A stretch of 64,000 nucleotides of DNA. Origin: Pyrocephalus nanus. Lineage: Eukaryota > Chordata > Aves > Passeriformes > Tyrannidae. Below are positions 39,601 through 51,600 of the stretch, one piece after another. The notes under the pieces were generated by a model. It was given only the letters and a program-made list of their open reading frames with translations, did no database searches and was not told where the DNA came from. A program made the translations under genes and the position numbers. The first letter of the stretch is position 1. Each line of letters begins with the position of its first letter. The DNA lies in assembly GCA_038380795.1 (NCBI GenBank), contig CM076262.1, positions 69,708,629 through 69,772,628 on the forward strand, written 5' to 3'.

Positions 39601-41146
39601 TGTTGTTCCCTCTGAAGTGGAGATGAGATTCCTGCCTCATCAAACCGGTTCAGGCATCCACCAGCTTCCCAGCAGTCTGGGTAGAGCTTGAACTGGCATC
39701 ACGAGACTCTGAACATCTGCCAGCAGCAGAGATCGAATCAGAAGCTGAAGCAAACCACGGTGATTTCTTTGGGGTTGCACCACTGTGCAGGTGCTGCAGA
39801 GAAAATCGTGAATAACTGTGCTACAGTGGTAAACTGTTCACCTGCTGAGGAAGACACTGGCCAAGTTATTTCACTAAACTGTAGGAGAGAGGTGTCTCCA
39901 GGCCCCACACAGAACTTTAAGAGGGTAAAAAGAAGCTGCCAGCAAGAAACCAATATATGATAACTGGATTAAAGCCAGTTCAGTCCTGAGGGATATGCTT
40001 GCAGCAATTACAGAGCCTGCTGCTCCCAAATGATTGTTGTGTGGTAATAAGAGGTAGGTAGCACTGAAGCAGAGCTGTAAACAGGTGCTGAGATAGTCAC
40101 TTGGGCACAGAAGAGACCCTGCCAATTTTAGGGTGAAGAAATTATTCTGCAGTGCCAAACAAGCCTCAGTGTACAGAAAAAGAGCAGTGATATGACAGCA
40201 GCAGTGTGGTTTGTGTACACACTGGATGTTTCTCACCCTGAATGTGCCAGCAGAGCATTTAGACCTCTGAGAGAAGCAGGTTCTTCCACTTTCACACCAC
40301 TATTGCCCTGTAAACATTTCATTCATTTCTGAAGTACAGCTTGCAGATTAGACTTCCACTCATTGTGTTGGTGATAGCATTTGGTCTTAAATGCCTAATA
40401 ACATAGCACTGCTGTTTCAGGTGCCTCCACGTGAAATCTGATGCTGAGTGCCCCAGAAAAAAAGAATTAACTGTTTGTGACAGGAATGGGATGAGATTTG
40501 CTGCTTTGTGGGAGATGTGTTTGCCTGCATGTGCTCACTGTGTGTCAGTGCTAGGTGCTGGTTTTAGCATCTGAACAGATAGGCCAGAGAAGGAATGCAA
40601 ATACTAGTGACAGTAAAAGCAGAAATCATAACTGTGCTTTAAAATGGTCCTTTTGCTAAAATTCTTGCTCTGATAGTGAAGGATTTTGTTGCCTGAGGTA
40701 ACGGGGAAAATGTTTTTTGAATGCCTTAATGGTGCTGCCTGAGCAACTCTTGAGAGCAGGTAACTTTTCTCAAATGGCAATGTATTCATCATCTCCATTC
40801 TGATCCATCCTTTCCAAGCACCTCTCAATTTTCCCTGGCCTAGACCCTGCCGGGTCTCCTCCCAGACTGTGAATCACTCCTGTGTCTCCCTTGTGCCCCC
40901 ACCAAGTGTTGTCATCACGCTCTCCTGAACCCTGACATTTGATTTGTGTAAGCTAGGGTTGCTGCGTGGCTCAGGCTGACATTTTAGTCAGATTCCTCCT
41001 CTGAAGAAAACTCAGGGAAAAACACAGCAACGTGTTTCCTTTCCACAGTGTGGCAAAGGGTCTGACCATGAAAGCAACCCCAGTAAAAAGTTTGGAAGTT
41101 TTTTCATGGCTAAATGGCCCTTTTGGGGGTCAAACCTGTATGGTGT

Positions 41147-41169
41147 TTTTTGTTTGTTTGTTTGTTTAG
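41147..41169. repeat. (GTTT)n repeat
   Basis: ttttttgtttgtttgtttgt, ending ttag; four GTTT units. Confidence 0.85.
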
Positions 41170-42505
41170 AAATCAATATGTTATCCCACCAACGTATGTA
41201 CATTTCAGATTTCTGTGTACAAATACAAATGCACGTTTTAAATACATTTTCCTAAGCTGTCCTTGAATGTGGCTGCTGTGACCCCACTCCTTGCTTGCTA
41301 TACCCAAGGGAGGCAGCATTGATTTTGTTCTCTGGGTTTTGCAGGTTTTAATGAAAGCAAGGGAGAGGCTTGTGCCTACATTGCAATTTACTTTAATGTA
41401 TGGGCAGTCTTTCAGACCTTTGTTGTTGGGACTATTCATGTGCTTAAGTGTTTTGCTGGATTGGAGCCACAGAGCAGTTAGTGAATTAGTGCACATACCA
41501 GGGTATAGCATTCTATTTCTGCTTTCCAGACAAGTTTGCATTTCCAGTGTTTGTGTAGGATATAAGGTGACCAGCAGCCTGTTTTCTTTATGTATGAAAT
41601 TGTATGTCAGAAAATGATTTGTCTTTTCAGTAGTCGGTATTTCTGCAGCGCCTTCTGAAAGATGATCTTCCCCTTTTCTTCCCATCCAAACTCTATTCCC
41701 TGCAGAAAAAGTGTCTGTGGCGGCCACTGTTGCCATGCTTCCTTATCTCCTGTGAAAGTAGCATTGTGTGAATGGGCTTTCCTCGTGGTGTGTCCCAGAC
41801 GGTGTTGGAAACAAAATTTAGCTGCCAAATAATAAGAGTGATAGTGGCAACAGCTATTCAGTGCAGGCTGACAGAAGCTTTCTCTGAAAAAACAGCTCCC
41901 TAATTCCGTGCTTCCAGCTTGGAAGGTGGGAGAGCAGTTGTGCATCCCTTTGGCAGATTTCTCCTTGGGAACAAAATTTTGGCAGTGGCATTTGAACTGG
42001 GAACACACATGTTTCTGCACACTGCTTTGTGGCATTCTGGGCCTTTTTCTGTCCTGCAGCGTGAGAGCTGTGTGGTTGCATTAACTTTTCATTCCTGTGT
42101 GGACTAGTAGACCAGAAGTTATTTTAAGGCATTGGTGTGTATTGTTTTCTCACAGTGCTGCTTCTAAGATAGTTACCTGTTCTGTAGTAGAGCACCTTTC
42201 ATCCTGAAGCATCCCAGGGAGCTTTAGGGATGTGGTCCTAGGACACTGCATTGCCCCATCACCTCTGGGCAGAGATGCTGGAAGACAGGGACACTGTGGG
42301 ATGCACAGACGTGGATTTTACTGGAAACAAACCATAATACGGTAGTGATGAATACTGGTTTGTAGAGAAAGCAAAGCTGTGGTAGCTACTATGGAGGTAA
42401 GAAGAGAGGAAAGCTGGAGTGGTAACTTTTAGCAAGGGATTTTGTGACAGAAGAAATGGGGCAGTGTGGTAACTGTTGGCCAACAAGAATCACATGAATT
42501 TGGGA

Positions 42506-42567
42506 GCTGGACACAGCGATCCTGAGGGGTCCCTTCCAGATAGAGATAAGTTATGAATCTGTGATTA
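42506..42567 (+). mobile_element. CR1 LINE 3'-end remnant
   Basis: gctggacacagcgatcctga followed by ggggtcccttccaga and an atgaatctgtgatta tail resembles the CR1 3' end in sense orientation. It is short and diverged. Confidence 0.7.
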
Positions 42568-45159
42568 AGGGGGTTATCAAAACCCAACACAAAGAGGAAG
42601 AACACCTCAGGAAGATGTAACTCAGCTGGAATCAGAGAATGACAGAAGAGAACAGGATGAGTGATGTTAAAGAAATAGGGGGTTGGAAAGGAAGAATTCC
42701 AGATCCTTGCTTGAAAATCTCCCTTACATTATCTTCCTTTTCCCTACAAAAGAGGAGGCCAGTGGTTCCCCTGCTAGCCCTGTGGGTGGGCACGTCCTTG
42801 ATTCGGTACCTGAGGGCTCTGAACAGAAGCCCCACTGAGATGGGACAATGAAGAGACAAGTTCTGGGCAGGGTGTGTGGGACTTACTTGGGCAGCTGGAC
42901 AACAGACCCTCCATTGCACCAGAAGGAAGTATATGCAATTTTTCTCTTTCCAGGGATCTGCAAGAGGTATCAGGTTACTGTGGTGAGCTCTCCTCCCTTC
43001 ACTGGGGTATAGAAAGGACTCAGCATCAACCCCTTGGGATCCTTTCTGCCCCTGTTATGTTCATCAGCTTCTATATAGCAACACAACTTTGATTTGTTGA
43101 GAGAGGAGGGGGATGAGTAGGTCAAACTTTTTGTTTGAAATTGCTGCAAACAGCCTCAGTAAATAGGAAATTAGTGGTAAATGTGTTGTATTGTGTACAG
43201 TACAGTGCTCTGGGCTGGGTTAGCCACTGAACAGTAAGTGGGAAGTGTGAAAGAAAACAGCAAAATGTATCTCTACTTACAGAAAGTGTATTGTCACTTG
43301 CTGATTCATAAAAGTGTGTATCCCTTCACACAGCAGTTTCATTCTAAGAATCCTGGAGGTTTCTGAAGATGTGCTGATATTAAAGCATGTAAAACAGCTG
43401 CTGATGTTTTGGGGTAGAGGCGATTTACTCTCCGACGCAAGTGTAAGCACAGTAAAATATTGATATAACCATCAGACTCTCTGCTTTGGATGGGTCATTT
43501 GATCTGATTCTTGCTCCTCATAATGTCAGCAGTGGGCATCAGGTGACGGTATCTGTACAACCAGCACAGATCTCGGGCTGGCACAACTGGTGCCCTTTGG
43601 TTCTGAGTCCCTGACCGTAAGTAAATGGATTCGTTCCGAGATGCTCTGAGGGAAAGGGACTCGATCCTGCTTTCAAACTATGGAAAACGTAGTCATGCTG
43701 CTTTTAACTGTTCCTGCTAGAAGAATACAGTGACTGTGTGTAGCACCCTCCTGTGGTGTCTTGTGGCTTTTACTGCTACTTTCATTTTCTTCTCTGCTCT
43801 CTCTTAACCAAATTTAGTGTCTTGGTACTGACTCACAGGTTGTAGTCAAGGCTGAGGACAGCAGGGTGTACCACAATGAGCAATCCATGGGTTACTGCCA
43901 GCTTTCCTCGTGGCTCTTATCCTTATTTCTGGATCCTACCACATCCTTTTCCAATTCTGCCTGACGTCAGAACTGGAAAAATGGTTTCTGAACGTATTTA
44001 GAGTCATGTTAAGAACGTCATTGAAAGAGGGAGTATTATAAAAGATAGATGTAGTATGAATAAAGGCCCTTCATCACATCTTTCAAAATTCCTCATTCTT
44101 ATTTGCTGGTAGCAGCCCTTTTCCTCCCTTTGTGACCCCTTGTTGGAGCAAGAAATTGTTAGTCATGCTGAAATAAGTGTGAAGTCTTTATGTGGAAACC
44201 TTCACCTGAATGATTCAGTTCAAGAGCTGAACTTCAGGTTTCCAGGGTGTAGTTCAGGCAGCATTAATCTGCTGTGATGCTGCTCCATTCCATACATTTT
44301 TACTGTATCTTAATCACCTCCATCTATAAGCACTGCAGTATCACTCTGCATCACCAATAGAAATTATTTCTATTGCATTTATCTTGTTTGTATTCTCATG
44401 TTTTCCACATGATGATCGTGAGGATCTCGTGATTCATTTCCCCTTCTTCCATTCACTTCCAGGAAAGATGTGTCTCTGCCATAAATTTACCTTTACCTCA
44501 GAATTACACCTCTATAAAGAAGTTTCCTTTTATTTTTAATTACTTCCCCCCCTTCGTTTTAATGACTAAAGGTCTGCTACCTCCACAATAAAAACAGACA
44601 CTATTCCATGTGGGTTTGTAAAACAGCCATACCAAAATTAGGTTGAACTGATACGTTTTAGACTCTTATCTGTTGCTCCTTTTGTATGATATTAAATTGC
44701 TGTTACATGTCTCTGTAGAAACAAGAATGGTTAGGTGGGTGATGGAAGAAAGGCTGACAGAAGAGCACTAATTAAATACTGTTTTGCAAAGCCCTCATTG
44801 AAATTCATAGCTTGGTACCTTTGGGGACTTGAAAGCAGGGGAGATGGAAAGATTTCAATTAAAAAGGTATTTGTATGGTGCTTTGTGAAGCCAATCATTG
44901 CCTTTTTAATATGAAGCATGTAAGTGCCTAATACCCTTTACAAACATCAAATATTGTGCCTTGAAACAATGAGTGTCTTAATAGGTCTCAGAGCAAGATA
45001 CTTTGAAATAAAATAGAAATCCCACAGACCTAAAATTTAATTCAAATGAAAGCTCTGGGTTGTTTTTTTTTCAGCACAAATGCAATCTCAGTGTAATTTC
45101 TGTATTGATTGACTGATTAGAAAATTTGAAAGGAAAAATCTGCTTGCAGAAAGAAATAC

Positions 45160-45255
45160 TGTGTTTTTAATGACTAATTTAGTTAGTTGTGTTTAGCTAC
45201 AGCTGTAGTTGCCATTTAGAGATTTTTAATGCACATAATGATTACATTATTCTTG
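45160..45255. promoter_or_regulatory. Cluster of homeodomain and E-box palindromes
   Basis: Within about 95 bases there is aatgactaatttagttagtt, a perfect 12-base palindrome CTACAGCTGTAG with a CAGCTG E-box at 45197-45208, and a 16-base inverted repeat ATAATGATTACATTAT at 45235-45250 built from TAAT/ATTA homeodomain cores. The density of symmetric sites resembles vertebrate conserved enhancers, but conservation could not be tested. Confidence 0.3.
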
Positions 45256-45559
45256 CAAACCTTGTAGATATTTTTTTTTAAATTTGTTTATTATTCCAGG
45301 GGCTTTTTTAGCATGAACCCCTCACTGAATGGGTGTCTGGGCAAGCTGAGTCACCAAATAACAGAAATATAGCAATATATGGCTAGAAAAGCCCACCAGG
45401 GCCATCAGCTGCAGTCAGTGGCAAGAGACACATGGTCCAAAAGGGTTCAGAGAACATGTATTCAAGATGTAACTAAATACCACAAAATGCTTGTCAGCAG
45501 AATAAACCCAAAACTTTCAGTAGAACCCCAAAAGCCACAACTTTATTTACTACAGTAAG

Positions 45560-45580
45560 AAAAAAAAAAAAAAAAAAAAA
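45560..45580. repeat. Poly-A run, 21 bases
   Basis: Twenty-one consecutive A bases. Confidence 0.95.
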
Positions 45581-48444
45581 TTCAGGCCCCTAAGTCCTTG
45601 AAGTCATGGGGAACTGGAATGATATTCCCAGCTAACCCTGGTGTTCTGTATGCAGTTATATATGCAGTTATAACAGCAGGTTCAGAAAGGCTGCAGTGGA
45701 ACCGACTTAAAATAAGAATTCCTCTTGTTCCTCAGTCTCATGGTCTGAATATGCAGAGAGTGTAGAAACACACAAACAGGTGTTGTGAGGGCAATAAAAC
45801 CTTCTCTAAGTATTCTTCATCTTCTGTCTTCTTACCAAACCATGAGCTCTGCTTCACTCCTACATAGCCAGGCAAAGCCAAGGGTTTTACAAATAAAACC
45901 TTGGAGAATCCCTGGAAGCAAGTGGAGCCAATGGGATTCAGGGCAAAAGTTCCTGAGCAGAGAGGAGCTGAGGCACTTTTGCAGTCATTTGGATCTCATC
46001 AGATCTCCTGCATCTCATGCAATACTTGAAATTGTATCTTGGAGCCACAAGGTTTTCACTCTGGGAGTCTCCAGAGCATTGGGCTGAAATGAGCAGGATT
46101 TCTTGGCAGGAGCACAAATGGCAGCAGATTAAATCAGTGCCCTTTCAAGGCGAAATTGCTGGGGAATTTAATCTCCTCGGCTGTATCTGGGTTTGTGTGG
46201 GGCATCTGTGGTGGCATTTGAACCCCTGAACTGCTGCATCACTAGAAGTGGCAGAGCACTTAACAGGCTTTACAGGAAATAAAAAATACCAAAAGCTGAG
46301 TCATTCTGGTAAGACAAGTTGTACCTCCTGTTATAAAATGACAGGAGGATGCAGCAGAATGCCTTATTTGAAATAAATTATTTTACCTAATACCCCCAAG
46401 TTCTGCTCATCAACTTTTTTTTCTTTTTGTCTCTTTTTTTTCCCAGAAGTGGCCTTAACTTTCTGCTTGATCCACAGGCCCATCTAGTGAAGCACTTTGG
46501 TTTTATTGCTGCAGAATTTTTATGTAGAACTGCTGGGGTTATGTCCAAAAGAAACTTCATTATGACTTTTTTATCTAGAAAAATGACTCAGGAGGCAGAA
46601 ATGAACTGTGGTTTAGGACCTGCTGTCTCATGCTCAGTGGAAAGCTTTTGGGATTCCCAGCAGATTCAAAACTTATCTGGAAGGACTGAGAGGTGGATAA
46701 GGGAGCACAGTTGCTTTATTTCCATATAAACAGCAATAATAGCAATTGAATAATAACAACAAATTATACCAACAGTAACATGTAACAAAGATAAATATAA
46801 TTTTTTGTAATTATGACTGCATTTTATTTTAAAGTAGCAGCCCCTTGGAAAGCTCAGATGGCCAGGCTTGCATTTTTTCAGTTATGAATTTTGCTTAATT
46901 TCCTTTAAAACAAATCCTGTGCACAGCTTGAATAAAAACATGCAGTCTCTGAAAAATTACTGCCATTTTTTTGCCATCCATTCTAGATAAATATGGCTGC
47001 TCTACACAGGTTTAAACATAGTAAGAACATAGTCTTGCCAGTGGCAAAGCTTGTGCATTTTACACTTTGCAAAAGCACAGAAGTATCACTTAGGTGATGA
47101 ATATTTCAGCAGAGGAGCTGGCATTGAACAAGATGATGCTACTTTCTTTTTATACCCCTGAGATCTAAAAAAAAAAAAAAAGGATGCTTCACTTTGGGAA
47201 TTGCAGTACAAGTGGTGAAAGTCTCTGGTGCAACACATTTGTTTTGTGGCCAAAAAGTATATTTAGGCAGCTTGTGGCAAACTGGTATTAATTTGTATTA
47301 CAGTAGCTTTTTGGTCTGGAGCTATTGTGTCAGCTGCTCTAAAAGCTGTACAGAGAGAGAGACTGAGGGGTTGAGACTCTCCCTTGCCATTCAGGGAGAC
47401 AAAAGATGTGTATCCCTGCTTTTCCAGGCAGGGAAATGTGGTTTTCAGCTGAGAGAGAAGAACCCTGCCTCCTGATTTCTGGCCCACTGGATTTGTGGCC
47501 TTCACTACCTGTGTCAGGCAAGATCTCACAACCTGTTCATTAGTTAAAAAAATCAAGTTTCTATAATCTGGAATAATAAGTAAATTCACAGAAGAATCAG
47601 AAAACTCAGACAGAGAAACAGTATTTTGAATTGCACGTACATTTCTTTTAGACTTTTTGGGGAAAGGAGTTAAAATAACTGAATTCGCTACAGGTTAGAA
47701 AATAGTTACTTGGATTGTCTCTAAATGAAATCCTTGCTTTTTCATTTTGGCCAAAAATATCCCCTGAACCTAAATGAAGTGAAAAAAGCAAAAGTGTTTC
47801 AGCCTTCCCCCCCATGTGGATATGATGGGAAGAGGTTCTCCAGAGAACATTCATTCAACATCCATGCTCATCATTCATAAGAATGACATGAACTCTGATG
47901 AAGCTTTGGTTCAGAGCACTTGAGTTCAGCACATCTCCAGAAGGCCCCAGGAACACTGGTATTGGGTGCCTAAATTTAACAGTGGAAACACATCCTTTTG
48001 CCTTGGTATTTGATGTGAATTCAGGACTGCAGTGTGATGTCAAGAGCTGTGAAGATAAGTTTATTTCTACTTGAAAAAGAAGCCAGTTAAATCCTATTAT
48101 AGGTCTACTAAGGCAGCAAGGAGCAGGACATGTTTGTCTCAATTAAACTCTCATTAAGTAAATTGAAAATTAATTTCCCTTCGGGATGATGAAATAAAAC
48201 TCCATTGCACCCCAAGTTTTGCTTTCAATGGTGAAAATCGGTTTAAAGTTATTTAAAACCCATGCTAATTAGCCTTTTCTAGAGAAGTATTTGCTGGTAA
48301 TTTCAAATATACGTACCTGACTTTGCATTCTGTGTTACCAGGCTGGTCCACACTTAATGACCTAGAGAAGTGGTTTGTTGTCAATCAGAAAGCTGTTGGG
48401 GGAGAGTAAAGGGGATTCAAATATGCAAGGGTGAGAGTGGGTGC

Positions 48445-48519
48445 TTATTTATATTTATATTTATATTTATATTTATATTTATATTTATATTTATATTTAT
48501 ATTTATATTTATATTTATT
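48445..48519. repeat. TTTATA hexanucleotide microsatellite, about 12 copies
   Basis: About 75 bases of near-perfect hexamer (ttatatttatatttatattt and so on). It passes into an irregular AT-only stretch up to about 48606. Apparent proteins with alternating Ile-Phe or Ile-Tyr come purely from this repeat. Confidence 0.95.
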
Positions 48520-48606
48520 ATATATACTACACTTATATTTATTATAACATTATAATATATATTTATAAATATATATTATATTTATATTATTCTATTTATA
48601 TAATTT
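48520..48606. repeat. AT-rich degenerate continuation of the microsatellite
   Basis: Almost only A and T, with ttataacattataatatata and tatttataaatatatatta segments giving imperfect hairpins. It is likely a decayed or expanded relative of the adjacent hexamer array. Confidence 0.8.
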
Positions 48607-51600
48607 ATCCATGTGGAATTAGCAGCAGAAAAGCTAAAAAGAAAAGCACTTAAAAACCGCCTCATCTGCTGTGTGAGTAAAATAATTCCTTTGTTATCCA
48701 GGAAAGGTGTGGTGTGGAATAACCTGTTAATAATGGGGGAAAAAGCAGAGTATGTAGGCCACAGGGAGTGTGCTGGAGGGACTCTTCTTGGATAATAAGA
48801 ACAGTAGTACTTGCTCAGAGCACGTGTGTGCCTTGCTGTAATAGCTGCCTCCAGTAATAGGCTGAAGTACCTGGGGAAGAGGAAAAGCAGGGCAGGCACA
48901 TGTGATACCTCCTTGCTCTGTTCCCAGCTCCCAGGGATTTCCCAAGCCTGCTTTGTAGCCATCAGTGGATCCCTCTTACGTCTCCTCTCCTTGTCTGCCC
49001 CTGGATGCGTGCAGGCACTTTGAAAGGAGCCCTGCAGGCCTCTTGCCTGAAGAGCTGCCACCTCCTGTTTGTCTCATCCTGGCTCCTGCTCCCTTCCTTT
49101 GGTGGCCTCTTCTTCCCAATTAGTGATTTACTGCTTATTTACTTGCCACTCACTGGGGGTTTGGAGTAAGGGGTCCACCTGAGTAAGGGAAGCTGAGGCC
49201 CATTGGGTGCTTCTTTTTTTTTGTTTCAGTGGTTGCATTTATTTTTCTATCTGTGGTTTCAACTCTGCAGTGTTTATAAGCCAGCCCAGATCTATTATAA
49301 GGAGTGGAAGTGGGTGCCTCTTCACAGTTCTGTTGAATCCAGACCAGTGTAGATTCATGCTGATGTGCATCAGAGAGCCCTGAGGAGCAGTGGGAGTTTG
49401 CTTGCTTGAAGGTTTCGTGGTATTACATGTTTGAAAATGTAGTAAGGGAAACACAAACAAAGCATGAAGCATAAGAGAGATTTCTGAATAATTAAAACAG
49501 GACTTGTTCAGTAAATGCATTAGATATGTTTCACAGTAAATAATTAGTGTAGCTGAAAAACAATCCTGTTATTATCTTGCTCTCTCTCCAAATAGACATA
49601 AAGTTGTATTTCGTGTAGGTGGGTTACTATTAAGAGGAATTGCTTTTGTTGCACAAAAAGTCTTATTCTTAATATAAATACACCATTTTCTGCAGTATAC
49701 TCTACAGCTCAGTTGCTTTCCTGAGGCAGTAAGTGGATACAGGTGTGGGTGAGGCAGGAGGAAGCATTAAACACTCAGTATCAAAGCTTCAGCTCTGATA
49801 CGAGGTGGAAAAAAACAAGTAGCGAACTTGTTAACTGTGTCAGGATATCTGAGTAACAAGGCTGGAAATATTTTGTTAAAAATACCTCATTTTGGGGTTA
49901 AGCCCTCCCTTTTTGGAATTACAGAAATAAATTTCAGTTAGCCTTCTACCGTTCAGATCTTGTCTTGCAAACTTTTAGAAGTAACTTTTACTCCCTAGAG
50001 ATAATTTCATGTAATATCAATAAGGTTCTTTGGTTAGAGTTTTGAAGGGATGTCTTTCTGTGAAATCAAATAATAAAAAGGAAGAGTTTTTCTGTTTATG
50101 CAGTTCTACATTGCTCATTTTACAGATTCCTGTCACGTGGTCTAGTAGGTGGAATAGGTTATGATGAGCTGCTATAAGATTATATACCAGCAAAAGGTGT
50201 CACAAATGATGTAGATAAACGATTTTTTGCAAATAACTCGGGTTTTTTGCACTGCTTGAATTCTTCCTCCTTATACTCGTATCATGAAAAGAGCCTGTGC
50301 TTCAGAAATCCAGCAGTGAGAATACCTTTTGACTCCAGGAGGAACAAGTCTCATAAAAGAGTTACATTCTCAGCTGATGTTTTGGAGTGGCAGGTGTGTT
50401 CCCAAAGCAGGCAGCATGGGAATAATGCAGGTAAACTCTTCATCCTTTTGAGCGCAGGAAAAGTTCTGTTTCTGTGCATACCTACGAAAGAATAAATTAA
50501 AACTGATTAATAAATTAAGACAGACGGGGCTTCGTTGGAGCCATTTGAATTCCTGGTTTTCAGCAGTGACAGGTGTGCCTGCAAGTCTGGCTGGGTACAG
50601 CCTTACACAGGCTTACTAATTTCTGAAAATTATGCTCCTTAAGCAGAAACCAGAAGTCAGATCCTGAAATACTGACACATCCATTCCTGAGAGCTGGCCT
50701 AAATAAACAAGGAGCTGATAAGTCACTGTGTCATCTCAATGGAAATACTTCTCATTACTAATGGATGCTGCATCAGGCTCAACATGCAAGTGAATTCCTT
50801 TACATCAAGAAGAATTCACTTCATTTCACAGGAGGAACAGGGAATACTTCTATTCAGAAGAATAGGTGATGGAAGTATACAAAGGTCCAAACCGCTTTCT
50901 AGTGGTCTCTGCCTTTTCCTCCTAATTTTTATTATGTCATTTTCAAGGCTATTAGGTGTGACTCAACTTGCTTTCCCTTCCTTTGCAAATGACAAAAATA
51001 AGCTGAAGTGTGTAACAGCTCTGGCCTTTTGCTCCCAGCACTCTGTTCCTGCCACAGTGTGTTGTTTTAATGGAATGACTTTGGTGGTCTCAGTTCAGAT
51101 CCCAGTCGACTGCAGGCCGTATTATAAAATCACTGTGTACGGATTCAGTGGAATTGGCAGCCTCTGCTTGAAATAAATCCAGGGCCAAACAAGCATAAAG
51201 AATTAATTATTTCTTGCTTCTAGAGAGGGTCTCTTTAGGTCAGGGTTGAAAGCATTGGCAAGGCCAGTGCAGGGAAGCTTCCACTCCAGCAGCCTGCATG
51301 GAAATCAGGCTGTCGATAAATAGAGGGACTACAGTTTCCAGAACTGCCAACTCCTTAACCTTCATTAGCACAAATATTTGCTCAGGGGTTTATGAATGTT
51401 GTATTTTCAGTGTCTGCTGTTGCATTTCATCCCTAGAATGATACCCTTCAGGACAAAATATTAGGGAGTTGTGTCTTTCCTCAGTGGACGTGCAGCAGCA
51501 CTAGCAAGGTGTACAGGATCCTGCAGTTTTCACAGATAAGTTTCTTTAAATTCCCCCAAGCATTTCCTCTTGTCTGTGGGTGTTGGATTATTTGGTAAAG

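Noticed and set aside
45377..45430. Possible further CR1 tail ('ggctagaaaagcccaccagg')
   Set aside because: The similarity is limited to one short block with no ATTCTATGAT-type end, too weak to call.
48370..48653. Open frames coding Ile-Phe and Ile-Tyr repeats
   Set aside because: They are translations of the TTTATA microsatellite.
48582..49061. 159-codon minus-strand open frame
   Set aside because: No recognisable domain, competing open frames on the plus strand, and its end runs into the AT-rich repeat.
50739..51176. 145-codon plus-strand open frame
   Set aside because: No recognisable domain or cysteine pattern related to the SCUBE gene; likely chance.
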